A DNA stretch of 64,000 nt from a bacterium (GTDB lineage: Bacteria; Bdellovibrionota; UBA2428). Numbering within the stretch: the first letter of the stretch is position 1; each line of letters starts with the position of its first letter. The position numbers were made by a program, and so were the translations under genes. The stretch spans positions 1 through 64,000 of the forward strand of contig JAACVK010000025.1 in assembly GCA_009991595.1 (NCBI GenBank), written 5' to 3'. Under the pieces are notes generated by a model, which saw only the letters and a list, made by a program, of their open reading frames with translations, did not search any database and was not told the origin of the DNA. Positions 39,624 through 48,782 of this stretch are shown here, piece after piece.

Positions 39624-39759
39624 TACCCTTATTTTAAAGGAGCTTTAGTCAAAAATGGGAGTCAGTTTCTGTTCCCCAAACAGCTATCCAAACTTGTCAG
39701 AAAGCTGGCTGTATATAGCAATTTTTGAACGACTCTAGAAACAAGTTTATTAATGCAAA

Positions 39760-41151
39760 CTAAATTACATTAGGGCGTCTTGGCATAGACAAAAACTTGA
39801 CCTTCTCAGAGAAGAAATCCCCACGAGCGTGGAGATCCGCAAAACCTTCGTCTGAGTCACAGCCTGGAGACAATAAGACAACATCCCCAGAGCGAGACTT
39901 TTGGTAGGCAATCAAAATAGCTTCTTCCATGGTGCCAACGATGAAGGTCTCAGTGTAGTCACCGATAGCTCTATTAATCTTCTCCTTAGTCGATCCGACT
40001 AGAATTAAATCTTTAACCTTTAAACGAACCAAAGGAGCTAAAACCGAATAGTCAGCTTTAGAATCGAGACCGCCCATAATCAAAAGAACCGGCTCAGTGA
40101 AGGCCTGAAGCGCCCTTTGCACTCCTGAAACATTCGTAGAGGCACTATCGTCATAGAAGGCTACTGAATTTAAGCGTTTCACAAATTGTAATCTATGAGG
40201 AAGTGAACGCACTTCATCCAACACTTCTTGGAACATCGCTTTTGTTACCCCTAACGGGAAAACACTCAAAGCTGCTGCCATAATATTTTCTCTGTTATGC
40301 ACACCACGCAAGCGCATTTTATCCAAAGAAAAACTTAGTAGTTCTGAGCTTTCTTTTATGCTTACAAATAATGATTTTTTGGTTGCCCAAGATCCCTCAA
40401 ATCCATTGGGCACTTCTTGAGCACCAAAGAATAAGGTTCGTGCACTTAAACCCTGAACAAAACTTACAATGTGCAAATCTTGAGAGTTAAGAATCAAGGT
40501 AGAACTGGCATCGACTGTAGACAAAAGTGATCTGTAAATGTCTGTGTATCGTTCAAAGTCAGGATATCTGTCTTTTTGCTCTTCGGCTAAATTAAGCATT
40601 ACGATCTGCTTCGGCCTAAAGTGTTTCTGAGCCTCTAGTAGCGCAGCCTCAGCGACCAAAACCACATAATCAAACTCAACACTTCCCTCAAGAAGCGCTG
40701 AAATAGGCTTATCAATGTTGGAGAAAACCTTTTTGCCGAGCTTTTCTAAAGAAGCTTTGATCAAATGAGCCGTTGTGCTCTTTCCGTTCGTGCCAGCAAC
40801 AGCAATGTATTCAGCGTCACATTGTGTGAAGATGAAGTCGATTTCATAAATGACTTCCGCTCCAACCATTTTGGCTTGTTCAATCAAATTTGAATTTGAT
40901 GGATAGGATTCAGAAACGAACACATAAGAAACTCCCTCAAAGGGGTTGGTTCCTACGTCTCCACAAATGACTTGAACAGGAACACTGCCCAACTTAGCCG
41001 TAATCTCGCCTTGTTTCTCGATGTTAGCCAATGGGTCAGCCAAGGTTACAAAAGCACCTTTACTCACTAAATACTTTGCTAAAATGACTGCTGAGTCACA
41101 AGACCCAAGAACAATTGCTTTCTTTTCTCCAAAACCGTATGAGGCCATCAT
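39760..41151 (-). CDS. murD: MurD-family ligase (divergent active site)
   Basis: P-loop AVAGTNGKSTTAHLI, HRLQFVKRLNSVAFYDDSASTNVSG, position between mraY and ftsW. Active-site deviations are described in findings. Confidence 0.85.
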   Translation of the reverse strand: MMASYGFGEKKAIVLGSCDSAVILAKYLVSKGAFVTLADPLANIEKQGEITAKLGSVPVQVICGDVGTNPFEGVSYVFVSESYPSNSNLIEQAKMVGAEVIYEIDFIFTQCDAEYIAVAGTNGKSTTAHLIKASLEKLGKKVFSNIDKPISALLEGSVEFDYVVLVAEAALLEAQKHFRPKQIVMLNLAEEQKDRYPDFERYTDIYRSLLSTVDASSTLILNSQDLHIVSFVQGLSARTLFFGAQEVPNGFEGSWATKKSLFVSIKESSELLSFSLDKMRLRGVHNRENIMAAALSVFPLGVTKAMFQEVLDEVRSLPHRLQFVKRLNSVAFYDDSASTNVSGVQRALQAFTEPVLLIMGGLDSKADYSVLAPLVRLKVKDLILVGSTKEKINRAIGDYTETFIVGTMEEAILIAYQKSRSGDVVLLSPGCDSDEGFADLHARGDFFSEKVKFLSMPRRPNVI

Positions 41152-41160
41152 AGTTCCTTC

Positions 41161-42246
41161 CTACCGCAACTTAAGAGTGCTTAGCGCCACAATACCCAAA
41201 ATAAAAGAAATAATCCAAAATCGGACTATCACCTTTGGTTCCGCCCACCCTTTCAACTCGAAATGGTGGTGCAATGGCGCCATGCGAAATACCCTCTTCC
41301 CAGTTAACTTGAAAGAGATGACCTGGAATATCACAGAAAGGGTCTCCAGCACAAATATTCCTCCTAAGAGCCCTAAAAGTAACTCATTTTTGCTCGCCAC
41401 GGCCAGCGCTCCAATGGCCCCACCAAGGCTTAAAGCCCCCACATCGCCCATAAATATTTGGGCCGGATAGGAATTAAACCAAAGAAAGGCGACTCCCGCC
41501 CCAAGCATTGCTGAGCTGAAAATAACCAATTCTCCAACTCCCGGCACATAAGGAATCTGCAGATAACGAGCAAAAACCACGTTGCCTCCCAAATAACACA
41601 AGACCATAAAAACTCCGGCGTTAACGATACAGGGTCCAATCGCCAATCCATCCAAACCATCGGTTAAATTTACAGCGTTAGAAGAAGCTACGATCGTCAA
41701 AACTGAAAAAGCAATATACCAAGGTCCCATTTCAAAAAAGAAGTCCTTCAGAAACGGAAAAAACAAATGCCCTTGGCCAGTTATACCGTCCTGAGCCTGA
41801 TAAAGGAGCACGGAAGAAAACAGAGAAGCGACGACTAAAAGCCGAAACTTCCAACGACTCGCCAGACCCTCTGGATCTTTCTTAACGATTTTAATGTAGT
41901 CATCTAAAAAGCCTACGCAGCCATAGGCCCATGTAATTACCAAAAGAGCCCAAACGTAGGGATTGCTTAAATCGCTCCACAACAATGTTCCGACACTAAT
42001 TCCAAAAATAATGAGAACACCGCCCATAGTCGGGGTGCCTTGTTTCTTTAAATGAGACTCAGGACCATCATGACGAATATTTTGCCCGAATTGAAGGGCT
42101 TGAATCTTTCGAATAAAACTGTGGCCAAAAATCATAACGATGACAAAAGCAGTCAATGCAGCCATGCCAGATCGAAATGTAATATAACGAAAAACGTTCA
42201 GAGCGGAAAATGAATCACCAAAAGAAGAAAATAACCAGTAGAGCAT
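41161..42246 (-). CDS. mraY: Phospho-N-acetylmuramoyl-pentapeptide transferase
   Basis: GTPTMGGVLII, FLDDYIKIVKKDPEGLASRWKF, NLTDGLDGLA, MAPLHHHFELKGW. Confidence 0.97.
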   Translation of the reverse strand: MLYWLFSSFGDSFSALNVFRYITFRSGMAALTAFVIVMIFGHSFIRKIQALQFGQNIRHDGPESHLKKQGTPTMGGVLIIFGISVGTLLWSDLSNPYVWALLVITWAYGCVGFLDDYIKIVKKDPEGLASRWKFRLLVVASLFSSVLLYQAQDGITGQGHLFFPFLKDFFFEMGPWYIAFSVLTIVASSNAVNLTDGLDGLAIGPCIVNAGVFMVLCYLGGNVVFARYLQIPYVPGVGELVIFSSAMLGAGVAFLWFNSYPAQIFMGDVGALSLGGAIGALAVASKNELLLGLLGGIFVLETLSVIFQVISFKLTGKRVFRMAPLHHHFELKGWAEPKVIVRFWIISFILGIVALSTLKLR

Positions 42247-42280
42247 CTGCTAAGCAGTCTCCTTTGAAGAAAGCTTACCG

Positions 42281-42733
42281 TCAACCCTTAACGGGCCTCA
42301 AAAACTTTGATCGCAAATAGAGCCATAAAAGAAAGGCTAAACCTAAAACGCTTTTAAATAAAACAATCCAGCTGAGAGCCAAAACCAAAATATCCACAAA
42401 ACGAAGCGCAAAATGACCACGGCCGGTCTCTTTTTTTCGTAGATAGAGAGCTACAGTCCAAACCACTAAGGCAAGAATCCAACTATGCTGCTCGGGGCCT
42501 CGACCGAACATATGAAAAATTAAGAATTCCCAAAAGCTGAAAAAAATAAGAGAAACGAAAACAAACAAAAAGGGCACCCACTCCGAACGAGGTGCCCTTT
42601 TCTTGTCTAAATAAATCCGCAACTGAGAAAACTTCGAAGGGAATAAACCCGCAGACCTTCTCAGGCTCAGCTCAAAGAAGAGCCAGCCCATAAGCATGAA
42701 GATCCCTAGAAAAAACTTTGCCAATAATGGCAC
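42281..42733 (-). CDS. Multi-pass membrane protein, unknown function
   Basis: 150 aa with several hydrophobic helices; between metK and mraY. Confidence 0.65.
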   Translation of the reverse strand: MPLLAKFFLGIFMLMGWLFFELSLRRSAGLFPSKFSQLRIYLDKKRAPRSEWVPFLFVFVSLIFFSFWEFLIFHMFGRGPEQHSWILALVVWTVALYLRKKETGRGHFALRFVDILVLALSWIVLFKSVLGLAFLLWLYLRSKFLRPVKG

Positions 42734-42741
42734 TGTATCTC

Positions 42742-43893
42742 CTAAAAGCGACTCTTTAAGTCAGCCGCTAAGTCAGTTTTCTCCCAACTGAAATCCGCAT
42801 CTTCTCTACCAAAATGGCCATACGCCGAAGTCTTAGCAAAGATTGGACGACGGAGATTCAATCGCTCGATGATGTCTGCTGGCTTCATCGGGAAAAGCTC
42901 TCGCACAACAGAAAGAAGCTTCACTTCATCAACCTCGGAGGTTCCAAAGGTGTTTAGATGAACGCTCACAGGATCCGCAACACCGATTGCATAAGCAATT
43001 TGTATCTCAGCCTTTGAAGCCACACCAGACGCTACGATGTTCTTGGCAACATAACGAGCCATATAAGCAGCTGATCGATCCACCTTAGTAGGATCTTTAC
43101 CACTAAAGGCACCACCACCGTGAGGAGCATACCCACCATAAGTGTCGACAATAATTTTTCTACCGGTCAAGCCACAATCACCGTGAGGTCCGCCAATAAC
43201 AAACTTGCCTGTTGGGTTCACGTGATACTTCAACTCACCTTTGAGCAATTCGCTAGGCAAGCAAGGTTCAATCACATCACGCTTCATCACTTCAAAAATT
43301 TCAGCGTGAGTAATTTCTTCAGCGTGCTGAGTAGAAAGAACAACGGTATCAATTCGACTAGGAACACCGTTTTCATACTCAACAGTGACCTGGGCTTTTC
43401 CATCAGGCCCAAGCCAAGGAATGGATTTGTCTTTCCTCTTTTTGGCGAGCCCATGGGTGATCTTGTGGGCAAGGCTAATGCAAAGTGGCATCAACTCTCG
43501 AGTTTCATTACAAGCGTAACCAAACATCATTCCCTGATCTCCGGCTCCAATCTCAGTGCCACGGTCAACACCTTGATTGATATCTGGACTTTGAGAATGA
43601 AGAGCATTCAAAACCGAGCAGGAACTTGCAGAAAACCCTTGAGAACCATCTGTGTAGCCAATGTCGGTCACAGCATCGCGAACAATTTTCTGAAAATCTA
43701 TTCCACCCTTATAGGAAGTCGAGATTTCTCCAGCCAATACAACCAGCCCAGTCGTGACCAATGTTTCGCAAGCAACAAATGCTTTAGGGTCGTTTCTTAA
43801 AAATTCATCCAATACCGAGTCACTAATTCGATCAGCGACTTTGTCTGGATGGCCTTCGGTTACAGATTCAGAGGTAAACAAATTTTTTGCCAT
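42742..43893 (-). CDS. metK: S-adenosylmethionine synthetase
   Basis: [55 protein letters not shown]. Confidence 0.98.
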   Translation of the reverse strand: MAKNLFTSESVTEGHPDKVADRISDSVLDEFLRNDPKAFVACETLVTTGLVVLAGEISTSYKGGIDFQKIVRDAVTDIGYTDGSQGFSASSCSVLNALHSQSPDINQGVDRGTEIGAGDQGMMFGYACNETRELMPLCISLAHKITHGLAKKRKDKSIPWLGPDGKAQVTVEYENGVPSRIDTVVLSTQHAEEITHAEIFEVMKRDVIEPCLPSELLKGELKYHVNPTGKFVIGGPHGDCGLTGRKIIVDTYGGYAPHGGGAFSGKDPTKVDRSAAYMARYVAKNIVASGVASKAEIQIAYAIGVADPVSVHLNTFGTSEVDEVKLLSVVRELFPMKPADIIERLNLRRPIFAKTSAYGHFGREDADFSWEKTDLAADLKSRF

Positions 43894-43911
43894 TTATGAA
43901 CATTCCTTCTT

Positions 43912-44241
43912 TTACTGATTATGGTGAGATGAACCACTGTGGTCTGAGTTAATTTCTTTAAATTTTCGACTCTGCTGTAGTATCTTACCGGTTACATCAT
44001 CAATCGCCGCATAAAGCGTCTCAGCCGATGCTTCCGCCTTAGCTTCAAAGTCACCAGAGATTACGTGAACTTCTGCGATAAACTTATTCTTCTCGCTTGA
44101 ATAAGTAAGTTGATAGTTCGTATGTTGATGCAAGTGTTTAGAAATTTTTGAGGACCGCTTTTCTGCGTATTCCTTAACGGCGTCGCTCGAATCCATACCT
44201 CGAAAGGTGTGGGTGATTACAATTTTTGCGTCTTCGCTCAT
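43912..44241 (-). CDS. hpf: Ribosome hibernation promoting factor, short form
   Basis: ITHTFRGMDSSDAVKEYAEKRSSKISKHL...AEVHVISGDFEAKAEASAETLYAAIDDVTGKILQQ; next to rpoN as in many proteobacteria. Confidence 0.9.
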   Translation of the reverse strand: MSEDAKIVITHTFRGMDSSDAVKEYAEKRSSKISKHLHQHTNYQLTYSSEKNKFIAEVHVISGDFEAKAEASAETLYAAIDDVTGKILQQSRKFKEINSDHSGSSHHNQ

Positions 44242-44350
44242 CAAGAATACCTCCAAAGCGACCTAAACTTGTCGCAGCACAACCATAGACAAATCTACAA
44301 ACAGATCAACTATTTGCTCATGAAATTAAGCTTTGAAGGGAAGGCTCTCT

Positions 44351-45754
44351 TTAAAAATACTTTTTGCGTTTGTTGGAAGGAAGAATCCCCATGGCCTCAC
44401 GATACTTAGCGACGGTTCTTCGAGCAATGCGAATATTAGAATCCTTTAAGATTTCAGCTATTTGCTGGTCACTTAAAGGCTTTTTTACATCTTCCGAGTC
44501 AATCATGCCCTTAATCTTTTGCTTTACGGACTCACTCGCCAAATCACCTTCACCGCCGCTCCGGCTAATGGCAGAGTTGAAAAAATACTTCAATTCAAAA
44601 ATGCCGTGAGGAGTATGCATATACTTTCCATTGGTCACTCGAGAGACAGTCGACTCATGGAGGCCCAACTCCTCGGAAATATCTCGTAACACCATGGGTT
44701 TTAAGTGCTGAGGCCCATCATTAAAAAAGTCTTTTTGCCGATTGAGGATGGCCTCAGTCACTCGGTAAATCGTTCTCTGCCTTTGGTAGATGCTCTTTAA
44801 AAGCCAATGCGCCCCCTTGAGCTTTTCTCTAACATACTTCTTAGTGTCGCCAATTAGCTCACCATTCATCAGCTGTTCTTTGTAGTCTTTAGAAACCTTC
44901 AAGCGAGGCATTCCCTCTTCATTCAAGACCACCATGAAATCCTTACCAACTTTAATTACATAAACGTCTGGAACAAAATATTGAGCTTCTGAAGTAGAGA
45001 AGCCTCGGCCAGGCTTGGGCTCCATATCGTGGATAATCTTACTAAGATCCATCACCTTCTCCAGAGAAATATCTAGGGCTTTAGAGATAACCATATAATT
45101 TTTAGTCTCTAGTTCGGGCAAATGATTTTGAATGATCTTTTCTATTTCTTCTTCATCATCGTCGTCGAGCATCTCAGCTTGAATCATTAAACATTCTTGC
45201 AAATTTCGAGCGGCCACTCCGGGTGGATCAAATCTTTGTATCCGAAACAAAACCGCTTCAATCTCTTCATTGTCAGTTTCAAGCTTTTGAGCAAGCTCTT
45301 CAACCAACACAACAAGGTAACCATCTTCATTCAGGTTCCCAATAATATCTTCGCCAATTTCGAGAATTCGCTCATCTTCAGTCGACATCCGAAGTTGCCA
45401 ACTTAAGTGATCATACAAAGTGGTTGGCTTTGAAAGCACCTGCTCATAGCTGGGCATGTCATCAAGATTTGTATTCTTGGTGCTCTTGTAGGAATCAGTT
45501 CCCATCATCGAAGAATCTAAATATTCAACTTCACCCTCGGGAGTATCAGCCTTTTGAGCTTCTTCTTGACCCTTCTTTTCAGGATCAAAATCTTCTTCTT
45601 CACCCATTTCCTCAAGCGTAGGGTTTTCAACAAGCTCATTGTTAATCTCTTGCTGCAGCTCCATAACGGACATTTGCAATATTTTAATCGCCTGCTGAAG
45701 CTGCGGCGTCATGGCCATGCCAAGGCTTTGCTTCATTGACTGCTTAAGGCCCAT
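44351..45754 (-). CDS. rpoN: RNA polymerase sigma-54 factor
   Basis: MGLKQSMKQSLGMAMTPQLQQAIKILQM; RpoN box IARRTVAKYREAMGI. Confidence 0.97.
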   Translation of the reverse strand: MGLKQSMKQSLGMAMTPQLQQAIKILQMSVMELQQEINNELVENPTLEEMGEEEDFDPEKKGQEEAQKADTPEGEVEYLDSSMMGTDSYKSTKNTNLDDMPSYEQVLSKPTTLYDHLSWQLRMSTEDERILEIGEDIIGNLNEDGYLVVLVEELAQKLETDNEEIEAVLFRIQRFDPPGVAARNLQECLMIQAEMLDDDDEEEIEKIIQNHLPELETKNYMVISKALDISLEKVMDLSKIIHDMEPKPGRGFSTSEAQYFVPDVYVIKVGKDFMVVLNEEGMPRLKVSKDYKEQLMNGELIGDTKKYVREKLKGAHWLLKSIYQRQRTIYRVTEAILNRQKDFFNDGPQHLKPMVLRDISEELGLHESTVSRVTNGKYMHTPHGIFELKYFFNSAISRSGGEGDLASESVKQKIKGMIDSEDVKKPLSDQQIAEILKDSNIRIARRTVAKYREAMGILPSNKRKKYF

Positions 45755-45764
45755 AAATCTCCCC

Positions 45765-46493
45765 TCAGCTTAAAGTAAAGCTTTCTCCCAAATAGAAGCG
45801 CTTAGCTTGTTCGTTTTGAATTATTTCTTCTGGAGACCCATGAAAAAAGACTTGTCCTTCTTTCATCAAATATCCGTAGTCGCATGTTCCAAGAGTTTCT
45901 CTAACGTTGTGGTCTGTAATTAAAACACCAATACCTTGTTGCTTGAGCTCTCCAATAAACTGCTGAATCTCGCCCACCGCAATTGGGTCAATTCCTGCAA
46001 AAGGCTCATCCAACAAAACAAATTTCGGCTCAATAGCCATGCATCTAGCAATTTCGCATCGCCTGCGCTCACCACCCGATAACGCCGCAGCAGGACTCTC
46101 GGCAACTTTTTCTAAGCCGAACTTTTTTAACAAATCGAAAGTCTTAGCTTCAATCACTTCCGTATCCTTGTGATGGACTTCTAAAGCCATTGCTATATTC
46201 TCGAAAACACTCAACTTCCGATACAGTGAACTTTCTTGAGGCAAATAGGCCACCCCTAAGCGGGCACGCTCATGAAGCGGCAGCAAGGTAATGTCTCTTC
46301 CATCCAAAAAAATTCTTCCCTCTTGGGGAAAGACCAAACCAACAATCATGTAAAAACAAGTTGTCTTACCAGCACCATTGGGCCCAAGAAGCCCAACCAC
46401 TTTCCCTTGCTCAACTTCAACAGAGACATCGGCAACTACAGAACGCTTTCCGTAGATCTTTACTAAGCCCCGAGCCTTAAGAATCTGTCCCAT
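45765..46493 (-). CDS. lptB: LPS export ABC transporter ATPase LptB
   Basis: LGPNGAGKTTCFYMIVGLV, ALSGGERRRCEIARCMAIEPKFVLLDEPFAGIDPIAV. Confidence 0.95.
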   Translation of the reverse strand: MGQILKARGLVKIYGKRSVVADVSVEVEQGKVVGLLGPNGAGKTTCFYMIVGLVFPQEGRIFLDGRDITLLPLHERARLGVAYLPQESSLYRKLSVFENIAMALEVHHKDTEVIEAKTFDLLKKFGLEKVAESPAAALSGGERRRCEIARCMAIEPKFVLLDEPFAGIDPIAVGEIQQFIGELKQQGIGVLITDHNVRETLGTCDYGYLMKEGQVFFHGSPEEIIQNEQAKRFYLGESFTLS

Positions 46494-46589
46494 AGCTTTA
46501 TTCTAGGGGGCTTGAAGGCTCAGGTAAAGCAAGTGCTTGCACAAAATGTGCCTAAGTATTTTAAAAGATTGAAAATATTTTGACGAAAA

Positions 46590-47540
46590 TTATTTTTTAC
46601 TAGAACTATCGCCATCTTTTCCGGCCTTGCCTTGGTTTTTGACGGCACCAAAGGATTTACCCGCTACATCGGCTTCTGACAGTGAGGCCGGTCGATCACA
46701 AAAATTTCCCCTAATATAAACCGGTGGCAAATAGGCCCCTGTAGTCATAGCAAACTGAATCTGAATCGTTGCCTTACCCACGCTACCGGGCAAATAATTT
46801 ACGACCGTCCCATCACTTCGGTAAAAGATAAGCGCAGGTCTATTAATTAAATGTTTAAAAGTTTGATTCTCCAACTTTTTCGAGGACTCTGGCGTGGAAT
46901 GCACTCGAACAAATTTAAAATCCCTTGCGGCCAGAGAAATATACGAACCATCAGGAAGGCTTCTTCTAAAAATAAAAGTCACCTCTCCAGCTCGGTTCAT
47001 GACTTGATAGAGCTCCCACCAGAAGGTTTCGTTGTCATTGGCCAATCGAAGCTCTTCTTCAAAAAGTTTTCGAATCCTTCTTCCATCCGGACGAAAATTC
47101 CATGGAATCTTATCTAAACTGCCACAGGAAGCCAGGGCATCTAACTTGAACTCAGGCGCAAAGGGAAGCCCCGCTACTTGCCCAAAGCTTTGAAAGGAAA
47201 AAATTGCGATGAAAGTTAAAACAACTTTTGAAAAGCGCCGTCGAGCCCATAGTAACAAGAAAATAAAACAGGCAAAGACAATCCAAAAATCAGTTACTAG
47301 CGCATGAATCAAAGCAAGAACAAAACTCAAAGCCCCCAATCGCCAAGCCCATTTAAAATGATAAAAACATACATACGAAAAAGAGCCCAAGCTAAGCCAC
47401 AAGGCCAACAAAACGCCCGCTTCAAAAGTGACCGGATCTAAGATGGGAATAGGCAGAGCTAGAAAAACCGCGGCCGAAAGCAAAGCCAAAATGCTTTGGC
47501 TTCTCTTTGGCTCTTGAGATAGTTCGCTTTTCCAGCCCAC
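46590..47540 (-). CDS. Membrane protein with soluble C-terminal region, unknown function
   Basis: N-terminal TM helices then about 180-aa soluble region; no family recognised. Confidence 0.7.
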   Translation of the reverse strand: MGWKSELSQEPKRSQSILALLSAAVFLALPIPILDPVTFEAGVLLALWLSLGSFSYVCFYHFKWAWRLGALSFVLALIHALVTDFWIVFACFIFLLLWARRRFSKVVLTFIAIFSFQSFGQVAGLPFAPEFKLDALASCGSLDKIPWNFRPDGRRIRKLFEEELRLANDNETFWWELYQVMNRAGEVTFIFRRSLPDGSYISLAARDFKFVRVHSTPESSKKLENQTFKHLINRPALIFYRSDGTVVNYLPGSVGKATIQIQFAMTTGAYLPPVYIRGNFCDRPASLSEADVAGKSFGAVKNQGKAGKDGDSSSKK

Positions 47541-47618
47541 ATTCTAAAGCTTACTCTAGGCTCGGCCAGCTTAACCTACACATAGCAGCAAAACTTTGTT
47601 CTTGGAGCAGCACTAAAC

Positions 47619-48776
47619 CTAGAGAAGGTCTCTTAGTATGCGATTGCGGGCCATGACTCTTTGGCGGTTCTTATAGTCCCTATGGCGACTTCGCCCGCTC
47701 AAACTCTCCACATAAGACTCTTTATCTAAGATTTGAACTTCAAAAGGCTGAAAGAAACTTCGCTTTTCACGAATAGCGACCGGAACCGTGTCAAGGATTT
47801 GCCGAGCATCGCCACTCAAAGACTCGCGCAAAGTGGACATTAGTTGGAAAGATGGGTCCGGAGCTATGATCATTTGGCGACCAGTAAACTGAATAGCTCT
47901 ATACCAAGGTGAGCTAAAAGGGTTTCGGACCTGAGTCATGGGAACTCTTTCAACGTTTTCTAGTTCCCTAATTCTTGTAATAAAATTCTCAGAGGTCCAA
48001 TCACTTGCCTCGGCCTGCTCAAACATTGGCTCAACGTTTCCTTTAAAACTATCAAAGGAAATCACATTGTTTACAGAGCGACTCGGATAAATATTCGGAG
48101 CTGAAACAACTCCGGTATCAAACATCCGCTGAATTAGCCGGAAACTCTCCCAACGATTCTCAGTAACAAATCGAAATCCAATCGAATCATAAATGGCTTC
48201 AACCACCGTGGTGGGTTTAGCCAACAACTTCATAATGGTTGAATTTCGCTCTTTACGCTGCCGTTTAATGTAACGGACCAAAGGAATCGCTTCTCCTTGT
48301 GGATCAAATATCCAACGAGAGTTTCCCCCGCCTGTGGTGATCATAGAATCAAAACGGCCGAAGATTTGCTCTCTAGCATATTGAAAGTTCTCCATTCGAA
48401 TATCATTGTTCAAATGGCAAATGATATGCATAATTCTCAATATGGCGCATGCCCAACGAGACTCATCGTCAACTTGCTTTGAGGCATCTATCATTAAACG
48501 GGTAATTTCATTATTTGGAGCGCGACTTAAAAACCTGTCAGGTAAAAGCTCATCCTCATCAAGTAGGTGATTCTTAATAAAAGAGAGCGCTTCAAAATAA
48601 ATACGCCAAATCTCCTCTTGAGCATAGGGGTCTGAAAGTTCGTAGCCATAAGAAATGACGAATCTTTTGGCGTCTTCTTTGTTTTTTACATTTAGCTTAG
48701 GAAAATCTAGATAAGAAAGACCTTCCAAAGCAATGCGCAACGAAGTCCAATCAAAGTCTAAACCTCGTTTTTTCAC
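47619..48776 (-). CDS. Predicted divergent RelA/SpoT-fold nucleotidyltransferase-like protein
   Basis: RNSTIMKLL, VVEAIYDSIGFRFVTENRWESFRLIQRMF, WYRAIQFTGRQM, FFQPFEVQILDKESYVE align in order with RSH synthetase motifs (SIxxK, YDxxGxRI, YxSxH, EIQIRT). Confidence 0.6.
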   Translation of the reverse strand: MKKRGLDFDWTSLRIALEGLSYLDFPKLNVKNKEDAKRFVISYGYELSDPYAQEEIWRIYFEALSFIKNHLLDEDELLPDRFLSRAPNNEITRLMIDASKQVDDESRWACAILRIMHIICHLNNDIRMENFQYAREQIFGRFDSMITTGGGNSRWIFDPQGEAIPLVRYIKRQRKERNSTIMKLLAKPTTVVEAIYDSIGFRFVTENRWESFRLIQRMFDTGVVSAPNIYPSRSVNNVISFDSFKGNVEPMFEQAEASDWTSENFITRIRELENVERVPMTQVRNPFSSPWYRAIQFTGRQMIIAPDPSFQLMSTLRESLSGDARQILDTVPVAIREKRSFFQPFEVQILDKESYVESLSGRSRHRDYKNRQRVMARNRILRDLL

Positions 48777-48782
48777 CTAAAA

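Noticed and set aside
41021-41470. 149-aa plus-strand ORF across the murD/mraY junction
   Set aside because: Antisense to two conserved genes.
43120-43800. 226-aa plus-strand ORF
   Set aside because: Entirely antisense to the strongly supported metK; no recognisable motif.
46681-46703. Third copy of the GTGAGGCCG...TCAC motif (gtgaggccggtcgatcac)
   Set aside because: Inside coding sequence, spacing differs and flanks do not match; treated as chance similarity.
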